Assembly: GCA_944392065.1 (NCBI GenBank)
Contig: CALXVO010000005.1
Coordinates: forward strand, 1 to 22,367
Length of the DNA stretch: 22,367 nt
Reading direction: 5' to 3'
DNA from: an uncultured Clostridia bacterium
Lineage (GTDB): Bacteria > Bacillota > Clostridia > TANB77 > CAG-508
Part shown: positions 1-6,141 of the stretch, piece by piece
Position numbering within the stretch: position 1 is the first letter of the stretch
Layout: the number at the start of each line of letters is the position of its first letter
Translations under genes and position numbers: made by a program
Notes under the pieces: model-generated
Told to the model about the DNA's origin: nothing
The model's input: the letters and a program-made list of their open reading frames with translations, nothing else
Databases searched by the model: none

Positions 1-4
1 AAAT

Positions 5-87
5 GCCGATGTGGCGGAACTGGCAGACGCACCAGACTCAAAATCTGGCGGGAAACCATGTGGGTTCGAGTCCCACCATCGGTACCA
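5..87 (+). tRNA. tRNA-Leu (anticodon CAA)
   Basis: The stretch folds as a class II (long variable arm) tRNA. The acceptor arms GCCGATG and CATCGGT pair with one terminal G-U, the discriminator is A and CCA is encoded at 85-87. The D-loop region contains TGGCAGACGC, typical of leucine tRNAs, and the T-arm is TGGGTTCGAGTCCCA. The anticodon stem CCAGA/TCTGG encloses the loop CTCAAAA, giving anticodon CAA, which reads UUG leucine codons. The upstream promoter lies outside the window. Confidence 0.96.
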
Positions 88-118
88 CTTAGATAATAAT
101 AAACTTGCACAATAGTGC

Positions 119-147
119 TTGCAATTTATGTTAATTTGTAGTATAAT
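119..147 (+). promoter_or_regulatory. Sigma-A promoter for the 283-840 gene and its leader
   Basis: A -35 box TTGCAA (119-124) is followed by a 17-bp spacer and a perfect -10 box TATAAT (142-147). Transcription would start near 153-156 and run through a structured leader of about 125 nt before the ATG at 283. The site is sequence-predicted only. Confidence 0.7.
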
Positions 148-153
148 ATAAAG

Positions 154-232
154 TGATATGGGTATTTCCTGTGTTAACAGTCCCTGTTCTCACTAATTAG
201 TGGAGGGAAGATCCTCTATCTTTTTAGTTTTA
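154..232 (+). ncRNA. Candidate structured leader RNA / transcription attenuator
   Basis: Starting just after the predicted transcription start, this stretch can form competing structures. Structure one has a small hairpin CTGT(169-172)/ACAG(177-180), and TCCCT(181-185)/AGGGA(204-208) enclosing the palindrome CACTAATTAGTG (191-202). Structure two is a terminator-like stem, 200-206 with 213-219 (GTGGAGG/CCTCTAT with two G-U pairs, loop GAAGAT), followed by a U tract at 221-225. The two use the same bases at 200-206 and cannot coexist, as in attenuators and riboswitches. GATA(155-158)/TATC(217-220) could close the first structure. I do not recognise a known riboswitch, 6S or SRP RNA; it could also be a stand-alone small RNA. 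Confidence 0.4.
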
Positions 233-282
233 CATATAAAAAATCAATAACTTCAATAAAAGAAAATTAGGAGGAATTTATT

Positions 283-840
283 ATGTTGTGGATCTTATTA
301 ATCATTGGAATTTTGGGCGCAGCTATCATGCTGGTTGCCACTATCGATGAGATGCTTTCCAGGTTTAGAGATTGGAAAGATGTTGGTAATTATGCTATAC
401 GGATGGTTATATTTATCGTAATTGGATCGGTTGGTTTTTTGGGAATTAGAGGAATTAACGCTTTGTCTTATGAAGAAGTGGCTCAAACTGGAGATTGGGA
501 GTTAGTATCCCTAACGAATAATAGAGAACTTTCTGGAAGTGGTTCTAGCGGTTTATTCTATGTCCATATATCTATTGATACAGATGAAGTTTTTTCATTT
601 TATTATGAGGTGAATAATGATGGCATCAAAAGAGGTAAAGTCGATGCAGACTATACAACAATCTATGAAAAAGATGATTGTACACCTCATGTAGTTGAGT
701 ATACAAACTATACCAAAAATAAGATGAATGAAGTTTTGAGAGCAATATTAACTTTTAGATATGGAGAATCAAGTCAGAAAACATACGAAATCTATATTCC
801 AACAGGAACTATTCTTAGAACATTTTCTCAGGATTCATAA
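283..840 (+). CDS. Orphan membrane protein with extracytoplasmic domain, unknown function
   Basis: This 185-residue protein has two hydrophobic helices (about residues 1-19 and 38-58) separated by a short charged loop (about 20-37, including DEMLSRFRDW). After these comes a hydrophilic domain of about 120 residues rich in predicted beta strands, with no Cys pair and no motif I recognise. The hairpin orientation puts the N-terminus and the C-terminal domain on the same, probably outer, side. The start is secure: AGGAGG lies 7 nt upstream of ATG. The gene has its own promoter and leader and ends at a strong hairpin, so it is a monocistronic unit beside tRNA-Leu. Its codon use looks less A/T-biased than the genes further along, which would fit acquisition next to a tRNA gene, but I see no integrase or att repeat. 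Confidence 0.75.
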   Translation: MLWILLIIGILGAAIMLVATIDEMLSRFRDWKDVGNYAIRMVIFIVIGSVGFLGIRGINALSYEEVAQTGDWELVSLTNNRELSGSGSSGLFYVHISIDTDEVFSFYYEVNNDGIKRGKVDADYTTIYEKDDCTPHVVEYTNYTKNKMNEVLRAILTFRYGESSQKTYEIYIPTGTILRTFSQDS

Positions 841-847
841 TAGTCTT

Positions 848-881
848 AACAAAAGAACCTTCGTAAGAGGGTTCTTTTGTT
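848..881. terminator. Bidirectional intrinsic terminator between convergent genes
   Basis: A perfect 12-bp stem, AACAAAAGAACC (848-859) with GGTTCTTTTGTT (870-881), encloses a 10-nt loop. The A tract on one arm and T tract on the other let it act in both directions. It sits between the plus-strand gene ending at 840 and the minus-strand antiporter ending at 929. Confidence 0.8.
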
Positions 882-928
882 AGTTTAAATATTCTTCTTC
901 TAATTCTTTTCTAATATCATCATTTCTT

Positions 929-1894
929 TTACACAAACAATTTAGCAATATAGATACTAAAAATTCCTAGTAAAACTACTCCCTTAAATCTTGTGATTGT
1001 ATTCTTTTTTCCAATAAAGTTAAAAATCCAGAGTATAAAATTAGAAATAAATAATAGTATTAAATTTTGAGTAAAGTCAGCAGAAAATTCTAAAGGTGTA
1101 ATAATAGCACCAATTCCTAAAATTAAAAATAAGTTAAGTACACAAGAACCAGCCAAATTTCCTACAGCTAGGTCTGTGTCTTTTCTTATCACAGCAATAA
1201 TTGAGGTAACAAGTTCTGGCATGGCAGTACCAATTGCTACTATTGTTAGACCAATTACTCTTTCAGATATATTAAACCCTTCAGCAATAACTGTAGCGTT
1301 ATCTACTACAAAGTCTCCACCATATTTTAGTAATACAACTCCAATAATAATAAATATTATAGAGAGAAATACATTGATTTTTTGGGTGTCACCATTATTT
1401 TTTGCTTCTTTATAGGCTTGTCTAATATCTTTAATCTCTGTAAAAATAGGGTATGTAAAATATACAAGAAATAAAATAACAAGCAAAATCCCATCCCATC
1501 TGTCAATAAAAGCTCTGGCACTACCTAAATTACTTAATTCTATTACTAATATAACAAAAACAGCAAAGAACGCAACAGGAATATGGATTTTTTTTGCCTC
1601 ATCGTCTATTAAAACAGGACGAATTATTGCCATTAAACCTAATATTAATAGGAGATTGCAAAGATTACTCCCAATAGCATTACCTATAATTAGATCAGTA
1701 GCTCCTGACCATGCAGAGTTAATTGTTATAATTAACTCTGGAGCAGAAGTACCCAAAGCTACTATTGTTAGTCCTATCAACATTTCTGGTATATGGAATT
1801 TAGTGGCTATATTACTAGCACCTCTCACTAGTAAATCTGCTCCAACTACAAGCAGAATAAAACCTAAAACTATTATTAGTAAATTAATAAACAT
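929..1894 (-). CDS. Calcium/sodium antiporter, CaCA family (YrbG-like)
   Basis: This is a 321-residue inner-membrane antiporter predicted to exchange Ca2+ for Na+ or H+. It has about ten transmembrane helices in two inverted halves, each carrying the family's alpha repeat. Alpha-1 (about 41-80) has GTSAPEL followed by GNAIGSN; alpha-2 (about 215-254) has GTAMPEL followed by GNLAGSC. The acidic Glu in each PEL motif is kept. The usual GSN of alpha-2 reads GSC, a substitution at a conserved position. A GTG 18 nt upstream is in frame, but GGAGG lies 5 nt before the ATG at 1894, so I place the start there. The length fits the family. It has its own promoter, is convergent with the upstream gene and divergent from metA. 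Confidence 0.93.
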   Translation of the reverse strand: MFINLLIIVLGFILLVVGADLLVRGASNIATKFHIPEMLIGLTIVALGTSAPELIITINSAWSGATDLIIGNAIGSNLCNLLLILGLMAIIRPVLIDDEAKKIHIPVAFFAVFVILVIELSNLGSARAFIDRWDGILLVILFLVYFTYPIFTEIKDIRQAYKEAKNNGDTQKINVFLSIIFIIIGVVLLKYGGDFVVDNATVIAEGFNISERVIGLTIVAIGTAMPELVTSIIAVIRKDTDLAVGNLAGSCVLNLFLILGIGAIITPLEFSADFTQNLILLFISNFILWIFNFIGKKNTITRFKGVVLLGIFSIYIAKLFV

Positions 1895-1923
1895 GTTATC
1901 CTCCGAATTCACATTTTGATATA

Positions 1924-1953
1924 ATTATACACTTTTTTGTATTTTATATTCAA
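1924..1953 (-). promoter_or_regulatory. Promoter of the antiporter gene
   Basis: Read on the minus strand, TTGAAT (1953-1948) and TATAAT (1929-1924) are separated by 18 bp. The -10 box lies about 30 nt upstream of the ATG at 1894, leaving a short leader. Confidence 0.6.
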
Positions 1954-1996
1954 TAGGCTGTGAATTGTAACTTTTCGAAAAATATTATAATTTTCC

Positions 1997-2025
1997 TTGA
2001 TTTATTGTTATACAAATGATAAAAT
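1997..2025 (+). promoter_or_regulatory. Promoter of metA
   Basis: TTGATT (1997-2002), a 17-bp spacer and TAAAAT (2020-2025) lie about 60 nt upstream of the metA start. The remaining leader is too short for a SAM riboswitch or T-box, so I see no sign of the methionine riboregulation common in Firmicutes. Confidence 0.55.
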
Positions 2026-2084
2026 ATTTAAGTAAAAATATATAACTATATATTTTTGAGACAACTTTAATTATGGTGATAAAG

Positions 2085-2969
2085 ATGCCAATATACACAA
2101 AAGCAGGCTTACCTGTAAATGAAATTTTAAGGAAGAAAAAAATACAAATTCTAGAAGATCTAGAAGGAGAAAATAATATTCAAAGTAATTTACTACAAAT
2201 AGCAATACTAAACTTAATGCCTTTGAAAGAGGATACTGAATTACAATTATTAAGAAAATTAGCAACATCTGGAAAAAATATAAAAATAACTTTTGTAAAT
2301 GTTGCATCATACATTTGCAAAACAACTCCTACGGAACATATGAAAAGATTTTATTCTACATTTGAGGAAATAAAAAATAAATATTTTGATGGTCTAATCA
2401 TAACAGGAGCACCAGTAGAACAAATGAATTTCGAAGATGTAATTTATTGGAATGAACTTACTAAAATAATGAGCTGGTCTGAATCACATGTGAAATCAAC
2501 ATTACATATTTGTTGGGGAGCACAAGCAGGATTGTATTATCATTATGGAATAGCTAAGCATTTGCTAAATAATAAAATGTTTGGAGTATTTAATCATAAA
2601 ATAGATGATTATAATTCGAAGATACTATTTAGCTTTAGTGATGGTTTTAAAGCACCACATTCAAGACATACAACAGTATATAAGGAAGATATTATAAAAA
2701 TACCAGAATTACGAATAGTTTCTGAATCTGATGAAGCAGGAGTATTCATTGTAGAAAACAAAGAAAAAGAGCAATTATTTGTAACAGGACATTTAGAATA
2801 TGCAGCAGACACATTAGATAAAGAATATAAAAGAGATCTATTTAAAGGATTAGAAACTAAAATGCCAGAGAATTATTATAAAGATAATAATCCAGAAGAA
2901 GGACCAGTATTTAGTTGGAAAGAAAATGGAGATAAAATATATTCAAACTGGATTAATTATTATTTATAA
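2085..2969 (+). CDS. metA: Homoserine O-acyltransferase MetA (predicted acetyl-CoA specific)
   Basis: MetA acylates homoserine in the cytoplasm, the first committed step of methionine synthesis. The 294-residue product matches the MetA (class I amidotransferase-like) fold. The catalytic Cys is in HICWGAQAGL (Cys143), and the His/Glu pair is in TGHLEY (His236, Glu238). TGAPVEQMNFEDV carries Glu112, equivalent to Glu111 of Bacillus cereus MetA, the residue known to select acetyl-CoA; Gly there gives succinyl-CoA use. The product is therefore predicted to be O-acetylhomoserine despite the usual 'succinyltransferase' label. An ATG 12 nt upstream is in frame, but GGTGAT precedes the ATG at 2085 and MP(I) is the family N-terminus. 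The C-terminus stops at NWINYYL, a few residues short of the usual family end. No other met gene is adjacent. Confidence 0.95.
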   Translation: MPIYTKAGLPVNEILRKKKIQILEDLEGENNIQSNLLQIAILNLMPLKEDTELQLLRKLATSGKNIKITFVNVASYICKTTPTEHMKRFYSTFEEIKNKYFDGLIITGAPVEQMNFEDVIYWNELTKIMSWSESHVKSTLHICWGAQAGLYYHYGIAKHLLNNKMFGVFNHKIDDYNSKILFSFSDGFKAPHSRHTTVYKEDIIKIPELRIVSESDEAGVFIVENKEKEQLFVTGHLEYAADTLDKEYKRDLFKGLETKMPENYYKDNNPEEGPVFSWKENGDKIYSNWINYYL

Positions 2970-3013
2970 AATAGGGACAAAGACAATAAAAATAAAAAAA
3001 TATTTATTTTCTA

Positions 3014-3042
3014 TTGATATTTTTTATATTGTATTATATGAT
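3014..3042 (+). promoter_or_regulatory. Promoter of the pilin-like / P-loop / GGDEF run
   Basis: TTGATA (3014-3019), a 17-bp spacer and TATGAT (3037-3042) lie about 46 nt upstream of the ATG at 3089. The next two genes follow with gaps of 3 and 26 nt and no terminator, so this promoter probably drives at least 3089-7236 and may extend into ireB-ruvX. Confidence 0.6.
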
Positions 3043-3088
3043 AATTCTAATATAGTTTATTTGAAAATTAAGGAGGAAGTACCAGAAA

Positions 3089-3502
3089 ATGAAGAAGAAA
3101 ATAGCTACAATAGTTATGATAATTATATTTGTTCTAGCATTTTTTACATTAGTTACACATGCTACAGATACAAATTCTGCAGATTTAAATAATGCTTCTA
3201 CAGTAAATTTGGAAAAAATGAAAGAAAGAGAATTGGAAACTTTGCAAGATTATCAAGAGTCTTATGGAGATGCAACATATGGATTAGTGGCATATATATT
3301 AAATATAATTAGATTATATAGCATACCATTTGGATTTGTCGGGATTGCAATAAGTGGTATATATAGATACATTATAGGAATAAGAAAACTAGATGTTAGA
3401 GACAAAGGTTTTGGAGCTATGATAGGAATTATAACAGTTGTGGTAATATGTCAGATTTTACCATTAGTGTTTGCAATAGTTGTAAAAGGCTGGAGGGGTT
3501 AA
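3089..3502 (+). CDS. Small secreted membrane protein, TrbC/VirB2 pilin-like
   Basis: This 137-residue protein has an N-terminal Lys-rich hydrophobic signal (1-25, possible cleavage after VTHA), a polar stretch of about 35 residues, then two hydrophobic segments (about 66-98 and 107-132). Between them is a short basic loop, RKLDVRDKGFG. Signal peptide plus two helices is the plan of VirB2/TrbC-type and Mbov_0395-type pilin-like proteins; the similarity is in architecture and I cannot confirm homology. AAGGAGG lies upstream of the ATG, with longer spacing than usual (12-13 nt). The 3-nt gap to the next gene implies co-translation. No conjugation or type IV secretion ATPase is in the window, so a role in DNA transfer is not supported by context. 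It may be a structural or anchor subunit for the large downstream protein. Confidence 0.6.
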   Translation: MKKKIATIVMIIIFVLAFFTLVTHATDTNSADLNNASTVNLEKMKERELETLQDYQESYGDATYGLVAYILNIIRLYSIPFGFVGIAISGIYRYIIGIRKLDVRDKGFGAMIGIITVVVICQILPLVFAIVVKGWRG

Positions 3503-3505
3503 CAA

Positions 3506-6115
3506 ATGAAGGTATTATTTGCCGTTAATAATGAAAGTATTTCTGAATCCATTATAAAGAAATATCAGCAAGAATACAAAGAAATTATATCAAGTAAAAA
3601 TGTATATTATTTTGATGCAATTACTAGAGAGTTACAAAAAGATAAAACCTATGACAGGATTGTTATAAGTGAAGATGTAGAACCATTTGCTAATAATAAT
3701 TATGGTGTTATAGATAAATTTATATTCGAAAGATTAGACAGTATAAGCGATGAAGCTACAACTAATAGTGGACAAGATATACCAATAATATTAATTTGTG
3801 CAGACAGGAGAACTAAATCAGAAAATATATTAGTAAAATTGTTCGGAATAGGAATATATAGTGCATTACTTGGACAGGATAGAACCATATCAAAAGTATG
3901 TGAATTAATTAATAAACCACGTAGCAAAAAAGATGCAAAAATATATTATAGAATAGATATCGATGATGTAGAATATAAAGCTGAAAGTGAAGGAGACGTT
4001 AACGAGATTGAAATTCAAAATATACTAAATCATTATAAAAGACTAGGAAAAGATGAGGAAGAGTATGTTAGAAGTTTTGATAATATAGCTGAGCAATACA
4101 CTGATGCACAGCTAAGAGTAATTTGCAAATTTCTACCATTAAATGTAAAAGCAGTATTAGAAGCAAATTCTCAAAAATATCAGGAATTAATTACTTTTGG
4201 AACTGTAACTCCAAGTACTAAGCAAGCAAACGAAAAGCAGAATAGGTATGTTCCAAATAAAGAATATCAAGATAGGAAGAAGGCTAATAAGAAAGATAAA
4301 TCTAGTAAATTAGATATCATAGAAAAAAACATTGGAAAATCAGAACTAACAAAACCTGTTATTATTCCATCAGTAGCAGGAGTAAAAAATCAAGAAAAAG
4401 ATAGCAAGATTAAAAGTGAATCTAGAAAAAGTGATATAACATCACAAATTCAACAAATGCCAAAACAACCAACACAAAAAGAATCACAAGCACAGCAACA
4501 AACAAGACAAGTACCACAAGTAGAATTAGAAGAACAGCATAATTTACAAGAAATACCAGAAAAAAAATCAAATCAAGACGAAAACGAAGGTATATTACAA
4601 TCAATAGAATCTGACATGTCAGAACCAAAAATTGAAGCAGAAATGCCTAAAAGAAAAAGAGGAAGACCAAAGAAAATTCAAGATAATAATCAAAATACCA
4701 CAATTGCGGAACAACCCAAAAAGAAAAGAGGAAGGCCAAGAAAAGTTGAAAATTTAGAAAAAATAGATAATTCAGAAGTAGTTGTCGCTTCAAACAAAAT
4801 AGATGCATCAGAAAAAGAACCAGAGGAAACTGTTGATTTATTTAATTTAGGTGCAGAACCAGAAAAAAATGGAGAACTTATATTACCTGGATTAGAGGAA
4901 GAATCAGATTCAAAAATGCAATATGAACAAGACGGCGAATTAGACTTGTTTAATTTGGGAAATGATGATGAAGAAGATAACATGTCTGAGGAGTATGACG
5001 ATGAAGAAGATAACATGTCTGAGGAGTATGACGATGAAGAAAATAATATGTTTGAGGATTACGATGATAATCAATATAGTAATTTGACTCCAAATAATGA
5101 CTTAGCTGATATTCCAAAAGATAATTTACATAATGATTCGTATGATTATTCTGCTAATAATTCATCATATAATGAAAGAAGTAGTACTAAGGAAATAGAA
5201 ACAACAAATCAATATAATCCATATGAGGGAGCTAATTTTAAAAACCTTCTAAGTATGTCAAACAAATTAGTAGCTTTCGTTGGTACATCAAAAAATGGAA
5301 CATCGTTTTTAGTAAATAGTATGGCAGAAATTTTATCTAGAAGAGGAATAAAAACTGCAATATTAGACTTAACACAAAATAAAAACGCATATTATATATA
5401 TACTCAAAATGATGAGACATTAAGAAAAACTGCATTTGATTGTATAGAAAATCTACAAAATGGAGTAGATAAAGGCATTGTAGTAAATAAAAATTTAACA
5501 GTGTTTACAACATTACCAGACAGAAATGAAAACTTTAGTGATTATAAAAATATACTTACAACTCTAACTAAAAACTATTCTTTAGTGTTAATGGATTGCG
5601 ATTATGAAACTAATTATGCATATTTTGATTTGGCACAAGAAATTTATTTAGTACAGAGTTTTGATATACTAACAATACAGCCATTAACAGCTTTTTTACG
5701 AAATCTTAAATCTAAAAATATTTTGGATTCAAACAAATTGAGAATAGTTTTAAATAAAGTTTTAAGAGTTAGAAGCATAACAGAAAGAATAATAATAGGA
5801 GGAATGTCTTCTTATAATGACCCTTCAATGTCATATATGACAGAACTTTTTGATAAAGACAATGTAAAATATTGTTCAATACCATTTGATCAAGAAGCAT
5901 ATTCAAAATATTTAGATGGCCTAGTAAATTGTGAAATTTCAACAAAAGGTTATCCTAAGAATTTTATTGCTAGTTTAGAAAAATTAGCTAATATGATATA
6001 TCCTTTATTAAATAATGATAAACCTGCAAATAAATTTAATGCATATAATCAAAATACCAGTAATTTTTCAAGTAATATGAACGAAACTTTAAATAAAATG
6101 AAAAACAGATATTAA
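3506..6115 (+). CDS. TadZ/MinD-like P-loop protein with receiver-like N-terminus and AT-hook linker
   Basis: This 869-residue protein has three parts. Residues 1-155 look like a degenerate receiver domain (hydrophobic strands VLFAV, DRIVIS and IPIILICAD, ending in NKPRSKK), like the atypical receiver of TadZ/CpaE. Residues about 230-575 are a polar, Q/E/K-rich, probably disordered linker with two AT-hook-like motifs (PKRKRGRPKK at 381-390, PKKKRGRPRK at 404-413), two copies of DLFNLG (444-449, 480-485) and an acidic 11-residue repeat. Residues about 585-840 resemble a MinD/ParA-type NTPase: GTSKNGTS in the Walker A position, AILDLT as switch I, LMDCD as Walker B. The usual GK[ST] Lys is replaced by Thr, while a Lys remains earlier in the loop. 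A localisation or scaffold role is inference. Neighbours are a pilin-like protein and a GGDEF-like protein. Confidence 0.72.
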   Translation: MKVLFAVNNESISESIIKKYQQEYKEIISSKNVYYFDAITRELQKDKTYDRIVISEDVEPFANNNYGVIDKFIFERLDSISDEATTNSGQDIPIILICADRRTKSENILVKLFGIGIYSALLGQDRTISKVCELINKPRSKKDAKIYYRIDIDDVEYKAESEGDVNEIEIQNILNHYKRLGKDEEEYVRSFDNIAEQYTDAQLRVICKFLPLNVKAVLEANSQKYQELITFGTVTPSTKQANEKQNRYVPNKEYQDRKKANKKDKSSKLDIIEKNIGKSELTKPVIIPSVAGVKNQEKDSKIKSESRKSDITSQIQQMPKQPTQKESQAQQQTRQVPQVELEEQHNLQEIPEKKSNQDENEGILQSIESDMSEPKIEAEMPKRKRGRPKKIQDNNQNTTIAEQPKKKRGRPRKVENLEKIDNSEVVVASNKIDASEKEPEETVDLFNLGAEPEKNGELILPGLEEESDSKMQYEQDGELDLFNLGNDDEEDNMSEEYDDEEDNMSEEYDDEENNMFEDYDDNQYSNLTPNNDLADIPKDNLHNDSYDYSANNSSYNERSSTKEIETTNQYNPYEGANFKNLLSMSNKLVAFVGTSKNGTSFLVNSMAEILSRRGIKTAILDLTQNKNAYYIYTQNDETLRKTAFDCIENLQNGVDKGIVVNKNLTVFTTLPDRNENFSDYKNILTTLTKNYSLVLMDCDYETNYAYFDLAQEIYLVQSFDILTIQPLTAFLRNLKSKNILDSNKLRIVLNKVLRVRSITERIIIGGMSSYNDPSMSYMTELFDKDNVKYCSIPFDQEAYSKYLDGLVNCEISTKGYPKNFIASLEKLANMIYPLLNNDKPANKFNAYNQNTSNFSSNMNETLNKMKNRY
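4967..5065 (+). repeat. 33-bp in-frame tandem repeat, two exact copies plus one diverged
   Basis: Copies at 4967-4999 and 5000-5032 are identical; 5033-5065 is a diverged third copy. Each unit encodes an acidic 11-residue block (DEEDNMSEEYD in the exact copies, DEENNMFEDYD in the third) inside the disordered linker of the 3506-6115 protein. Exact identity suggests recent slippage-type expansion. Confidence 0.92.
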
Positions 6116-6141
6116 AAATAAAATGAAAGAGGTGATATCCT

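Noticed and set aside
154..232. SRP (4.5S-like) RNA or 6S RNA
   Set aside because: The conserved SRP loop motif (GGAAGGAAGCAG-like) is absent, and the stretch is too short with no central open bubble for 6S RNA.
61..282. Integrated element with attachment site at the tRNA-Leu 3' end
   Set aside because: I found no second copy of the tRNA 3' end in the window and no integrase gene.
2026..2084. SAM riboswitch or T-box upstream of metA
   Set aside because: The leader after the predicted promoter is too short and has no matching stems.
2926..3192. Small plus-strand frame between metA and the pilin-like gene
   Set aside because: It overlaps both neighbours, spans the promoter, and lacks a binding site at its start.
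4690..5016. Minus-strand Ser-rich reading frame
   Set aside because: It is the antisense shadow of the acidic, low-complexity linker; no binding site or promoter supports it.
4967..5065. CRISPR-like repeats
   Set aside because: The units are contiguous with no spacers and encode an in-frame acidic peptide repeat.
3089..6115. Conjugative or type IV secretion locus
   Set aside because: Only a pilin-like protein is present; no VirB4, relaxase, coupling protein or other transfer gene occurs nearby.
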